Shown in pieces: positions 1 through 8,312 of a stretch of 64,000 nucleotides of DNA (positions are counted from its first letter, which is position 1; every line of letters begins with the position of its first letter). The stretch spans positions 124,001 through 188,000 of the forward strand of contig NZ_JAUHHE010000002.1 of assembly GCF_030410375.1 (NCBI RefSeq), read 5' to 3'. The notes under the pieces are model-generated. The model was not told where the DNA came from. It ran no database searches and saw only the letters and a list, made by a program, of their open reading frames with translations. Made by a program: the position numbers and the translations under genes. This DNA is from Zwartia vadi. Its GTDB lineage: Bacteria; Pseudomonadota; Gammaproteobacteria; Burkholderiales; Burkholderiaceae_B.

Positions 1-293
1 TTTTCCGACTGCGCGATTGGTTTGACCACACCAGCATTGTGTATGAAACGCACATGCGAATGACTATTGAGCAGCGGAACGAGTTGTGAGGCTGCGCGCT
101 TGACTGCTTGCGTGTCGGAGAGGTCGACTTCGATTTGCGTGAGCGTTGTGTGGTGCTTCTTGGCGAGATCCGAAAGGGTCGACGAGGCTTGACGAGAAAG
201 TGTGACAAGATGCTCCCCGCGCGTAGCGATTTGGTCTGCAAGGGCTGCGCCTAAGCCTCGCGTGGTGCCAGTCAAAATAGTCAGTGTCGTCAT
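1..293 (-). CDS. SDR-family oxidoreductase, N-terminal part (runs off the window)
   Basis: Only the first ~97 codons are present. The start is ATG at 293, and an AAGGAG motif inside the last codons of prfB lies about nine bases upstream of it. Residues 8-15 read TGTTRGLG, the glycine-rich dinucleotide-binding loop of short-chain dehydrogenases, and an HNAG motif (the NNAG-type stabilising motif) follows near residue 85. This is established as the N-terminal half of a Rossmann-fold NAD(P)-dependent SDR. The YxxxK catalytic motif would lie outside the window, so activity and substrate cannot be judged. It starts two bases after the prfB stop on the same strand, so it is probably co-transcribed and translationally coupled with prfB. 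In many relatives lysS follows prfB, so this neighbour is not the usual one. Confidence 0.8.
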   Translation of the reverse strand, partial: MTTLTILTGTTRGLGAALADQIATRGEHLVTLSRQASSTLSDLAKKHHTTLTQIEVDLSDTQAVKRAASQLVPLLNSHSHVRFIHNAGVVKPIAQSE

Positions 294-295
294 TT

Positions 296-1400
296 TTACA
301 CTCCTTGCTTCAGGCTTGCTTGAATGAATGGATCCAAGTCTCCATCAAGCACTTTTTGTGTGTTGGAAATCTCAACGTTGGTACGCAGATCTTTAATGCG
401 GCTTTGGTCCAAAACATATGAGCGAATCTGATGACCCCAACCCACGTCAGTCTTGGCGTCTTCCATCTTTTGCTGCTCTGCCATCCGGTTGCGCATTTCG
501 AGTTCATACAAACGTGATTTCAGCATTTGCATCGCTTCAGCACGGTTACGATGCTGAGATCGATCGTTTTGACACTGGACAACGATGTTGGTTGGAATGT
601 GCGTAATCCGCACGGCCGAATCTGTCTTGTTGATATGCTGACCGCCAGCGCCACTTGCGCGATAGGTATCGACTCTTAAGTCAGCAGGGTTGATATCGAT
701 TTCAATGGAGTCATCCACCTCGGGGTAGACAAAGACACTGGCAAACGATGTGTGACGTCCCCCAGAAGAATCGAAGGGACTCTTGCGCACTAGACGGTGT
801 ACACCACTCTCGGTGCGTAAAAAACCGAAAGCATATTCGCCTTCTATTTTGATTGTGGCGGATTTAATACCAGCCACCTCTCCCTCGGACTCTTCGAGTA
901 GCTCAGCTTTAAAACCTTTACGCTCAGCATAGCGCAGGTATTGACGCAACAAAATAGACGCCCAGTCCTGCGCCTCGGTCCCACCCGCGCCAGCCTGAAT
1001 ATCCAAAAAACAGTTCAGTGGATCTGCCGGATTTGAAAACATCCGGCGAAATTCCATCCCTTCGAGGATCGTTTGAAATTGTTCTGCGTCACTTTCGATT
1101 GCTTCAAGCGTTTCATCATCGTTATCTGAGACGGCCAACTCGAAAAGTTCGCGGGAGTCTGCAATAGATTGAGCAAGTGATGTCAGCGTCGTTACGACAT
1201 CTTCGATGCTTTTTTTCTCTCGACCAAGGTCTTGAGCCCGTTTGGGATCATTCCAGACATTGGGGTCTTCTAATTCGGCGTTGACGACGTGCAGTCGCTC
1301 TGCTTTGACTTCGTAGTCAAAGATACCCCCGAAGTGCAGCCTCTCGCGCGGCGTAGTCGGCGAGGCGGGATGAGATTTGGTTCTGGCGTTCTGCGTCCAT
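296..1400 (-). CDS. prfB: Peptide chain release factor 2 (RF2), with programmed +1 frameshift
   Basis: RF2 recognises UGA and UAA stop codons and triggers peptide release on the ribosome. The gene is read in two frames. A 27-codon zero frame starts at ATG 1400 and ends LRGYL followed by an in-frame TGA. After a +1 shift the remaining 340 codons give a 367-residue protein, close to the usual ~365. The shifted frame begins DYEVKAERL and matches RF2 throughout. The stop-recognition tripeptide SPF lies near residues 207-209 and the GGQ catalytic motif near 252-254. The residue equivalent to E. coli position 246 is Ala, which is the form associated with full activity rather than the K-12 Thr. Regulation is autogenous: low RF2 favours shifting at the internal TGA. 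It lies downstream of recJ on the same strand, with a hairpin between them. Confidence 0.97.
1317..1331 (-). other. prfB programmed +1 frameshift site
   Basis: On the minus strand the sequence reads CGGGGGTATCTTTGAC. A Shine-Dalgarno-like GGGGG (1330-1326) precedes the slippery CTT (1322-1320) and the in-frame TGA (1319-1317), which is followed by C. This is the classical RF2 autoregulatory signal. The internal SD-like element and the weak TGA-C context promote slippage of peptidyl-tRNA-Leu from CTT onto TTT. The reading-frame evidence is direct: RF2 homology ends in frame 0 at this TGA and resumes exactly in the +1 frame. Confidence 0.95.
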
Positions 1401-1451
1401 GTGCTTTGATTTCCGCTATAAAAACAGGTGTAACCACGTATTTTAACGGAG

Positions 1452-1490
1452 TATCACTGAGCCCTGCACCAAGCGAGGAGCTCAGTGATA
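1452..1490 (-). other. Long perfect hairpin between recJ and prfB
   Basis: An 11-base perfect inverted repeat (TATCACTGAGC at 1452-1462, GCTCAGTGATA at 1480-1490) encloses a 17-base loop. It starts nine bases after the recJ stop and ends about 50 bases before the prfB start. No T-tract follows on the minus strand, so it does not look like a standard intrinsic terminator. It could be an RNA-processing or stability element, an attenuator, or a DNA operator. Confidence 0.7.
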
Positions 1491-1498
1491 GATCTGAC

Positions 1499-3208
1499 TC
1501 AAGCTGCCTCTGCGTATTCGACAATAAGTTGGACGGAAATCACACCGTTCCAGACGTTTTGATCGAGCCTGTAGGCCATTTTGACAAATTCAGGCAAACG
1601 ATCGGTGTGGTTGAACCAAATGGCGTCAAAGCGCTGGTGGCCACGCTGGACTGAGAGTTTCAGGTGTTTTTCTCCGACTAGTTTCTGGCTGCGCACGTGA
1701 AACTCATCTAAAAACAGCGGTGCGGTAAATCCCGCGCCCCAGACTTGTTGCTCCAGAATGTTGGCCACTTGGGCATTGGCGTAACCGACTTCGAGCGAAC
1801 CATCGGTTTCGATCAGAGGTTCAAAGCTCGTGCGACCTGTGAGTTCAGTGACGGCAAGATCAAATGCTGGTGCAAAACGGTCGAAATCACCCCTTCCCAA
1901 AGTGAGGCCTGCCGCCATTGCATGACCGCCAAATTTGCGGATCAGACCTGGGTGTCGTTTGGAAACGAGGTCCAGTACATCGCGCAGATGAACGTCCGGG
2001 ATTGAGCGGCCCGAACCACGCAACTCATCATCTCCCGCAGGCGCAAAAGCGAGAGTAGGTCGAAAAAACTTTTCCTTGAGTCGAGAAGCGACCAATCCGA
2101 CAACCCCTTGATGCCAATCAGGATGGAACACACAAACAGACGCCCCGAGTGTTCCGGCCTGAACGGATTCCGTAGCGGCCAGTGCCTGCTCTTTCATGAT
2201 ATTTTCAATTTGTTTGCGCTCGCGATTGATCGTGTCAAGTTCACGTGCAAGCTCCAGTGCTTGCATTTCATCATTGGTGATCAGGCATCGAATACCCAGT
2301 CCCATGTCTGCCAGACGACCCGCAGCGTTGATACGAGGGCCCAACGCAAAGCCAAGGTCAAACGCGCTGGCAGCTTGCGGATCGCGTGCTGCCACTGCAA
2401 ACAATGCTCGAATCCCCGGTTGCATCAACCCGCGTCGCATGCGATCAAGGCCTCGTGTTACGAGCAGTCTGTTGTTTGCATCGAGTTTGACAACGTCTGC
2501 AACAGTGCCAAGCGCAACAAGGTCGGCTAAGGCATCGAGCCGCGGTCCACCGTTTGAGGGGTAGTGTCCTCGCTTCCTGAGCTCTGCCCGCAATGCCAGC
2601 ATGAGGTAAAAAATCACGCCAACGCCAGCTAAATTTTTGGAAGGGAAGTTGCAACCTGGCTGGTTGGGATTGACTATAGCCAGCGCTTGAGGAAGTTCGT
2701 CCCCCGGCAGGTGATGGTCCGTCACAATCACGCCAATGCCTTGCGCCTGTGCTGCAGCAACTCCCTCTACACTTGCGATGCCGTTATCGACAGTAATCAA
2801 AAGGTCCGGACGCCCGGAAGGGTGCTGACAAGTCAGATCCACTACAGCGGGAGAGAGCCCGTAACCAGTTTCAAACCGATTGGGAACAAGAAAGTCGACC
2901 AAGGCACCCATTTCCGTGAGTGCGCGCATTGCGACTGCACAAGCTGTCGCGCCGTCACAATCGTAGTCAGCCACGATTAACATTCTTTTTCCGGTCTTGA
3001 TCGCATCGGCCAGTAAAGCGGCAGCATGCTCTGCCTGCGTCAAAGTGTTAGGTGAAAGCATCGCAGGCCAGTCCAGCTGAACATCTTCTTGGCGCTTGAC
3101 ACCGCGTGCCGCCCAAAGTCGCGCGAGCAGGGGATGGATACCTGCTGATTGCAGCTGTGCGACAGAGGCCAAATCAGTCGGGCGTACAGTTAGTTTTGGA
3201 GTGTCCAC
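1499..3208 (-). CDS. recJ: Single-stranded-DNA-specific exonuclease RecJ
   Basis: A 569-residue DHH-superfamily 5'-3' ssDNA exonuclease acting in RecF-pathway recombination, base-excision and mismatch repair. Visible motifs are DYDCDG (81-86) and DHH (164-166), which form the Mn/Mg cluster. Further along come GRINAAGR and the C-terminal DHHA1 signatures FGGHAMAAG and SGRS. The length is normal for the family. The start used is GTG at 3208, which lies inside the 3' end of the rpfE-like gene (19-base overlap), so the two are almost certainly translated from one mRNA. prfB follows downstream. Linkage of recJ with an rpfE-like gene upstream and prfB downstream is usual in betaproteobacteria. Confidence 0.95.
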   Translation of the reverse strand: MDTPKLTVRPTDLASVAQLQSAGIHPLLARLWAARGVKRQEDVQLDWPAMLSPNTLTQAEHAAALLADAIKTGKRMLIVADYDCDGATACAVAMRALTEMGALVDFLVPNRFETGYGLSPAVVDLTCQHPSGRPDLLITVDNGIASVEGVAAAQAQGIGVIVTDHHLPGDELPQALAIVNPNQPGCNFPSKNLAGVGVIFYLMLALRAELRKRGHYPSNGGPRLDALADLVALGTVADVVKLDANNRLLVTRGLDRMRRGLMQPGIRALFAVAARDPQAASAFDLGFALGPRINAAGRLADMGLGIRCLITNDEMQALELARELDTINRERKQIENIMKEQALAATESVQAGTLGASVCVFHPDWHQGVVGLVASRLKEKFFRPTLAFAPAGDDELRGSGRSIPDVHLRDVLDLVSKRHPGLIRKFGGHAMAAGLTLGRGDFDRFAPAFDLAVTELTGRTSFEPLIETDGSLEVGYANAQVANILEQQVWGAGFTAPLFLDEFHVRSQKLVGEKHLKLSVQRGHQRFDAIWFNHTDRLPEFVKMAYRLDQNVWNGVISVQLIVEYAEAA

Positions 3209-4110
3209 CAGTTCATCCAGTCTTGGCTACGTCTTGGCAAAAAAGCTTGCCACCAGTGCCTGATTTTTGGGGTGAGCGTCACCGTTCTGCGTTCACCTGT
3301 CAAAGTGAGGCTAGTAACAGAGTCGATCGAATTAATGTAGGCGGATAAGGCGGGTAGTTCTTCAAGCCAAGATCCCCAGTCAGAATCTAAGAAACTCTTT
3401 GTTAGTCCATGATAGAAAGTGGGTTGAGAGGTTGCTTGGACCGGTTTCCAGCCAAAAGCGCCACCGTATAACCAAAGACTATTGACTGGAGGCAGTCCGC
3501 GTTCGACCCTTTTATCGTTAACAGGGTGGTCATGCCAGACCATTTGTACTTCGTTCAACAGTTTTCGCCACGTTTGCATGGAGGGGTCTTGCGGCCACCA
3601 GTCAGAGACTGAGAGTGATGACACGGCTTCTGGTGAGATGGAGAGCAGTGTCGCATTGTGTGGTAGCCACACTCTCCAGCGTCCTATGTCAATTGGCAGC
3701 GCCGATATTTCGCTGTGTTCCCAGAGGGGTTTTACTACGTCAAATAATGCGTTGGCTTCGTCGGTTTCAAGCGCAAGTGCTTGGGGGGGGATTAAGCGGG
3801 CACCTTCACGGCCTACTGCTACGGAACATAAATCGGCTATCCAGACTTTTTCATCGGACGCCGTCATTCCCGCGCGAAGCGGACCTAGTCCAGTACTCAA
3901 ATTGAATCCCTCCGCAGGGAGAAAACCTTTCTGGGTCAACTCTAAAAACTCCAACGTTGTGCAACCTGTTTCTTCAGGAGGGCACAGCGTTTGCGTAGGG
4001 GTCAGCCGACTCATTTGCTCGGTCAGTGCCGGGCAAAGCGTCTTGACGTGGTCAAGGAGTTCCCTTGCAATGGTGGAGGGAGGTAAGGAGCCGGGGATAA
4101 TCAGATGCAT
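3190..4110 (-). CDS. RpfE-like conserved protein upstream of recJ
   Basis: A 306-residue protein starting MHLIIPGSLPP. This N-terminus and its position directly upstream of recJ are typical of a proteobacterial family variously annotated as RpfE-type regulatory protein or phosphoglycerate-mutase-like. In Xanthomonas the rpfE gene also neighbours recJ. The N-terminal strand LIIPGSLPP and the overall layout suggest an alkaline-phosphatase-superfamily-like fold, but I see no complete metal-binding motif and assign no activity. There is no signal peptide or membrane segment, so it is probably cytoplasmic. The gene ends 19 bases inside recJ. A C8 homopolymer on the coding strand (G8 at 3783-3790 on the plus strand) lies mid-gene; the frame is intact as sequenced. 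Confidence 0.7.
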   Translation of the reverse strand: MHLIIPGSLPPSTIARELLDHVKTLCPALTEQMSRLTPTQTLCPPEETGCTTLEFLELTQKGFLPAEGFNLSTGLGPLRAGMTASDEKVWIADLCSVAVGREGARLIPPQALALETDEANALFDVVKPLWEHSEISALPIDIGRWRVWLPHNATLLSISPEAVSSLSVSDWWPQDPSMQTWRKLLNEVQMVWHDHPVNDKRVERGLPPVNSLWLYGGAFGWKPVQATSQPTFYHGLTKSFLDSDWGSWLEELPALSAYINSIDSVTSLTLTGERRTVTLTPKIRHWWQAFLPRRSQDWMNWWTLQN

Positions 4111-4167
4111 GATTCAAATTGTAGTGTCTAGACTGCCTGTTTGGTTGTTTGATGCGATAATGTTTGC

Positions 4168-5448
4168 GTGTTTAAACTACCTTACGAACTCTGGATTGGT
4201 GCTCGCTATGCGGGTCTGAGTCGCACGCGTGCCCGAGGCGGCCGTCGCGACGGATTTGTCTCGTTTGTGGCTGCGACATCGATGGCCGGTATCGCGCTTG
4301 GCGTGGCGGCTTTGATTGTTGTGTTATCTGTCATGAATGGCTTTCAGAAAGATGTGCGCGATCGCATGCTTTCTGTCCTCCCTCATGTCGAAATATACGT
4401 ACCTGGCGAGGACCCGATGCGGGTGCTCGAGCAGTGGACCGATCTCGCAAAACAAGCGCGACAGTCGCCTCAGGTTGTCGGCGCTGCGCCTTTTGTTGCG
4501 GCGCAGGCAATGTTGATGCGTGGTCAGGACCTTCGCGGTGTTCAGGTCCGCGGGATCGACCCGGAGGCTGAAAAAGAGGTATCCGAGGCCGGCAGGCAAA
4601 TGGTCCGAGGCAAGATGACCGATCTTAAGCCCGGGAGCTTTGGAATTATTCTTGGCCAAGAGTTGGCCGATATCCTTCAGGTTCGAGTAGGTCAAACCGT
4701 GATGATGCTCGCGCCTGCCGCAAATATCAGTCCCGCGGGTTTTACACCTCGAATGCGACAATTCACGCTTGTCGGCACATTTCGCTCCGGACATTACGAA
4801 TACGATTCATCGCTAGCATTCATTGATGCCACGGATGCTGCCAAAATGTTCAGGGATGGCGGTTTGGCCGGCATCCGTTTGCGCGTCGATGACATGCACC
4901 GCGCCCCCGAGATTGCTCAATCTCTGATTGCACTCATGCCTGGCAATGTTGCCATCGCTGACTGGTCGCGCAACAACAGAACCTGGTTTGCCGCTGTCCA
5001 GACTGAAAAACGCATGATGTTTTTGATTTTGACCTTAATTGTCGCTGTTGCGGCTTTTAATCTCTTGTCTTCCTTGGTGATGGCCGTCAAGGACAAGCAG
5101 TCAGACATTGCGATTTTGCGCAGCTTTGGCGCGACACCCGGCGAGGTTGCCAGGATTTTCCTGGTTCAGGGCGCACTGATTGGTGTGGTGGGGACGCTTC
5201 TGGGTGTGGCGGGTGGGGCTGCGATTGCTTTTAATGTGGATGTCTTGGTGCCAGCGATTGAGCGCATGATTGGTGTGCAGTTTCTGCCTCGAGAGGTTTA
5301 TTTCATTAGCGCCTTGCCCTCTGATCCACAGCTTAAGGACATCACAACGATCGGTATCACATCCTTGGTCATGTCCCTGCTTGCCACCTTGTATCCAAGT
5401 TGGCGTGCCTCGAGACTTCAGCCTGCCGAGGTGCTGCGCCATGACTGA
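4168..5448 (+). CDS. lolC: Lipoprotein-releasing ABC transporter permease (LolC/LolE/LolF family)
   Basis: A 426-residue inner-membrane permease of the Lol system, which extracts outer-membrane lipoproteins and hands them to LolA. One membrane segment lies near residues 25-55, ending in the family-typical VLSVMNGF. A large periplasmic domain follows (about 60-270), then three C-terminal membrane segments forming the FtsX domain, including the AILRSFGAT motif. The start is GTG at 4168, giving MFKLPYELWIGARYA, the usual beginning in this group. An SD is not obvious. The last codons overlap lolD by 8 bases, indicating an operon. No second permease gene is present beside it, so the transporter may be a homodimeric LolF-like arrangement; this is inference from context. 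Confidence 0.93.
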   Translation: MFKLPYELWIGARYAGLSRTRARGGRRDGFVSFVAATSMAGIALGVAALIVVLSVMNGFQKDVRDRMLSVLPHVEIYVPGEDPMRVLEQWTDLAKQARQSPQVVGAAPFVAAQAMLMRGQDLRGVQVRGIDPEAEKEVSEAGRQMVRGKMTDLKPGSFGIILGQELADILQVRVGQTVMMLAPAANISPAGFTPRMRQFTLVGTFRSGHYEYDSSLAFIDATDAAKMFRDGGLAGIRLRVDDMHRAPEIAQSLIALMPGNVAIADWSRNNRTWFAAVQTEKRMMFLILTLIVAVAAFNLLSSLVMAVKDKQSDIAILRSFGATPGEVARIFLVQGALIGVVGTLLGVAGGAAIAFNVDVLVPAIERMIGVQFLPREVYFISALPSDPQLKDITTIGITSLVMSLLATLYPSWRASRLQPAEVLRHD

Positions 5449-6124
5449 TTTAGCACTGCAGGCACGAAATATCTCCAAACATTATGACGACGGCAACACT
5501 CGAATCGATGTGCTGCAAGATGTCAGTCTGGATATCGCGAGAGGTGAGCTTGTGGCTGTGATCGGCGCATCAGGTTCTGGCAAAAGCACGTTGCTGCATG
5601 CGTTGGGTTTGCTGGATGTGCCAAGTTCCGGGTCGATTACTGTAGCCGGTCAGCCAGCAGAGGGTTTATCCGAGTCAGCTCGTAGTCGCCTGCGTAATCG
5701 TGAACTCGGATTTGTCTATCAGTTTCACCATCTACTCCCTGAGTTCACTGCGCTGGACAATGTAGCCATGCCGTTAATTGTTCGTCGTGAATCCAGAGAT
5801 CTTGCGCGTCTGGAGGCTTTAAAAGTTTTGGAAATGGTGGGATTGTCCGCGCGGACAACACATTATCCTGGACAGCTCTCTGGTGGCGAGCGTCAGCGTG
5901 TCGCGCTCGCGCGTGCCTTGGTTGCGCGGCCCGCCTGTGTATTGGCAGATGAGCCCACCGGTAATCTTGATCGTCATACTGCCCATCAAATGTTTAAACT
6001 CCTTAAACAAGTCAACGCTGAATCCAATACGGCTTTTTTGATTGTGACGCATGATCCTGAGTTGGCCGCACTGGCTGATCGGCGCTTGTACATGGATGCC
6101 GGGCGACTGGTCGATGCTCCTTGA
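5441..6124 (+). CDS. lolD: Lipoprotein-releasing ABC transporter ATP-binding protein LolD
   Basis: A 227-residue ABC ATPase. Motifs are Walker A GASGSGKST (near 46-54), the Q-loop region GFVYQFHHLLPEFTALDN, signature LSGGERQRVALARAL, Walker B VLADEPTGNLD and the H-loop VTHDPELA. The ATG at 5441 overlaps the end of the permease gene, and this start gives the normal LolD length; a longer upstream reading is in the permease coding region. LolD powers release of lipoproteins from the inner membrane together with the permease upstream. The stop overlaps the start of the TatD-family gene by 11 bases, so the three genes form one transcription unit. Confidence 0.95.
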   Translation: MTDLALQARNISKHYDDGNTRIDVLQDVSLDIARGELVAVIGASGSGKSTLLHALGLLDVPSSGSITVAGQPAEGLSESARSRLRNRELGFVYQFHHLLPEFTALDNVAMPLIVRRESRDLARLEALKVLEMVGLSARTTHYPGQLSGGERQRVALARALVARPACVLADEPTGNLDRHTAHQMFKLLKQVNAESNTAFLIVTHDPELAALADRRLYMDAGRLVDAP

Positions 6125-6914
6125 TACCCACTGTCACCTCGATGCGCTAGAGTTTGAGGCAGATCGCAAAGCAGTTATCGATCGCGCGTTGCAGGTCGGA
6201 GTCAAAGCAATCGTGATCCCTGCAGTTGAAATGGCTAATTTTGATCGAGTCCGTTTGCTCGCGCATGAGTTTAAAGAGGGTTTTTATGCGCTTGGCATTC
6301 ATCCCATTTACGTTCAGCACGCGACAGAACAGCACTTGGTCGAGCTTCATCAAGCCTTGTCATTGCATCGAAATGATCCCAAGCTGGTTGCCGTTGGCGA
6401 AATAGGGCTGGACTTTTTCGTTCCTGAGATCAGTCATGGGGCGCAGCGTCTCAAACAAGAGCATTTCTATGCGGCACAACTTGCCATGGCGTGCGAGTTT
6501 GATTTGCCTGTTATTTTGCATGTGAGACGATCGCAGGATGTTCTGCTGAAGTATTTGCGTCGCAGTGCCGTCTGTGGCGGCATCGCGCATGCTTTTAATG
6601 GCAGTATGCAGCAAGCCAGTCAATTTATTGAGCATGGATTTGCTTTGGGCTTTGGTGGTGCAATGACTTATTCAAGGGCCTTGCAGATTAGGCGATTGGC
6701 ATGTGATCTTCCGTTGAGTGCATTGGTCCTTGAAACGGATGCTCCAGATATTGCGCCTGCATGGCTCACGGATACTCGACGGAATGAACCGAACCAAGTT
6801 TCTGGTATAGCAGCAACACTTGCCAGACTCCGAGGCGTTTCTCAAGCTCTTGTTGAGCAGGAGACTGCAAAAACTGCACAGCGAGTCCTGCCTCGATTAG
6901 CGGGACTCGCTTGA
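6114..6914 (+). CDS. TatD-family metal-dependent deoxyribonuclease
   Basis: A 266-residue TatD/YcfH-type amidohydrolase-fold enzyme. Metal-binding signatures are DTHCHLD at the N-terminus, GEIGLDF mid-protein, LHVRRS, HAFNGS and the C-terminal LETDAPD. Known members are Mg-dependent DNases or 3'-5' exonucleases; the exact substrate here is inferred. ATG 6114 is chosen because the protein then begins directly at MLLDTHCHLD, as family members do. It overlaps lolD by 11 bases. Linkage of TatD-type genes to lolCD is seen in related betaproteobacteria and probably reflects operon organisation rather than shared function. Confidence 0.9.
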   Translation: MLLDTHCHLDALEFEADRKAVIDRALQVGVKAIVIPAVEMANFDRVRLLAHEFKEGFYALGIHPIYVQHATEQHLVELHQALSLHRNDPKLVAVGEIGLDFFVPEISHGAQRLKQEHFYAAQLAMACEFDLPVILHVRRSQDVLLKYLRRSAVCGGIAHAFNGSMQQASQFIEHGFALGFGGAMTYSRALQIRRLACDLPLSALVLETDAPDIAPAWLTDTRRNEPNQVSGIAATLARLRGVSQALVEQETAKTAQRVLPRLAGLA

Positions 6915-6950
6915 AATGAATCGAACTGTCAATCCATCTGTATGACTTGA

Positions 6951-7382
6951 TTAACCAGAGTGTGCGCCGTGCTGGTGTTTGCGCCCGCCCTGATGGTCAG
7001 GTAAGGTGATTCCTTTTTCTTTTGCGCGTTTTTGCATTTCAGTACGCATGGAGGTGCGCAGTGCTTGACGCTCTTCAGGTGTTTTGGCCGCTTGCATTTT
7101 GGCGCGCATTTGATCGCGTTCTTCTTGCGACATCAGTTGCTTCATTTCAGCGCGTTGTCCCTTCATGCCGTGTTGCTTACCTTGCCCCATCCCGTGCCCC
7201 ATGCCTTGCCCATGGCCCTGACCGCGACCCATTCCAGGTGTTCCGGCAGGAGCAGTAGTCGCGGCCGATGGCTTGCTTTCAGTAGTTTGCGCGGTCACTG
7301 ACTGAGCCTGGGCGCTGGCGAATGCCACACAAGTACCCAATGTGGCGAGAATAGTCGTTGCGATGTTGCGTGTGCTTTTCAT
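6951..7382 (-). CDS. Small secreted Met/His/Gly/Gln-rich protein
   Basis: A 143-residue protein. ATG 7382 is preferred over an upstream in-frame start because it gives a clean signal peptide (MKSTRN, hydrophobic core, AFASAQAQ cleavage region) with AAGGG upstream. The mature N-terminal part has repeated short Gly/Met/His/Gln units (GMGRGQGHGQGMGHGMGQG-type). A charged, probably helical middle follows (SQEERDQMRAKMQ, TPEERQALRTSM), then a His/Gly-rich tail. The helical part resembles the Glu/Arg-rich repeats of Spy/CpxP-like periplasmic proteins, and the Met/His content suggests metal (for example copper) binding; both are inference. It is divergent from the two-component genes 200 bases away, which suggests the response regulator controls it. 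I recognise no named family with confidence. Confidence 0.75.
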   Translation of the reverse strand: MKSTRNIATTILATLGTCVAFASAQAQSVTAQTTESKPSAATTAPAGTPGMGRGQGHGQGMGHGMGQGKQHGMKGQRAEMKQLMSQEERDQMRAKMQAAKTPEERQALRTSMRTEMQKRAKEKGITLPDHQGGRKHQHGAHSG

Positions 7383-7586
7383 GGTGTATCCCTTCAAGTT
7401 TAAGGTGAGATCGCCGCCACAAACATAACAGTGCAGCGGATAAGTCACATTGAATCAGTTCAGGGACGATTTTTTATGTCGTTTTAGTATTGTTTTGTAG
7501 CAAAGATCGAGGAAACATCACGTTGATACATTGCAATACAATTTAGACCTGTTTACTGCTGTTTTCGAGGGAGTCAAGCTGGCATC

Positions 7587-8312
7587 ATGAGCGCCATGGA
7601 TCACATTCTCATCGTTGACGACGACCGCGACATCAGGGAACTGTTGAGCGAATATCTCCAAAAACAGGGCTATCGAGTCAGCGTGGCCGCGGATGGTCGT
7701 GCCATGCGTGTATTGATGACGCGTGCCACGCCAGATTTGATCGTGCTGGACTTAATGCTGCCAGGTGAAGATGGATTGACCTTGTGCCGTGAGGTGAGGG
7801 CGCATTCCGATATCCCGATCATCATGTTGACCGCTCGGAGTGAAGAAGTGGACCGTATTGTCGGCCTGGAAATGGGTGCGGATGACTATCTTGCAAAACC
7901 CTTCAGCCCCCGGGAGTTGGTTGCGCGCATTAAAAGTATTCTGAGACGTATGCGCGCACTCCCTGCCAATTTAAAGCCAGACCAGGCAAAGTCGCTACGG
8001 TTTGCTGGTTGGAAGCTTGACATTGCGACGCGTAATCTCATTTCTCCGGAGGGAGTGACGATTGCGCTCAGCGGAACGGATTACAAACTATTGCGTATTT
8101 TTTTGGATCATCCCAATCGCGTTTTAAACCGGGATCAGTTGATCGACATGACCCAGTCCCGCGATGCCGGCCCATTTGATCGCAGCATTGACTTGCAGGT
8201 GAGCCGACTGAGGCGTCGCCTGAACGACAACCCTAAAGAACCCACGATTATCAAAACCGCACGGGGAGAGGGTTATGTTCTTGCCTCAGAAGTCATCATG
8301 GATCACGAATGA
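7587..8312 (+). CDS. OmpR-family two-component response regulator
   Basis: A 241-residue protein with an N-terminal receiver domain (acidic pocket DDD at 11-13, phosphoacceptor Asp55 in VLDLMLPG, conserved Lys in YLAKPFSP). It has a C-terminal OmpR/PhoB winged-helix DNA-binding domain (GTDYKLLRIFLDHPNRVLNRDQL, DLQVSRLRRRLNDNP, TARGEGYVLA). The start at 7587 gives MSAMDHILIVDDD; an ATG three codons later is also possible. It overlaps the sensor kinase gene by an ATGA tetranucleotide, so expression is coupled. The divergent Met/His-rich secreted protein is a likely target. The signal sensed is unknown. Confidence 0.93.
   Translation: MSAMDHILIVDDDRDIRELLSEYLQKQGYRVSVAADGRAMRVLMTRATPDLIVLDLMLPGEDGLTLCREVRAHSDIPIIMLTARSEEVDRIVGLEMGADDYLAKPFSPRELVARIKSILRRMRALPANLKPDQAKSLRFAGWKLDIATRNLISPEGVTIALSGTDYKLLRIFLDHPNRVLNRDQLIDMTQSRDAGPFDRSIDLQVSRLRRRLNDNPKEPTIIKTARGEGYVLASEVIMDHE

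Noticed and set aside
1270..1524. Possible separate 84-codon minus-strand gene overlapping the prfB 5' end
   Set aside because: It runs through the prfB zero frame and the frameshift site; RF2 homology explains the sequence fully.
3482..4219. 245-codon plus-strand reading frame
   Set aside because: Lies antisense to the rpfE-like gene, has no recognisable domain and ends inside the lolC start region; a shadow frame.
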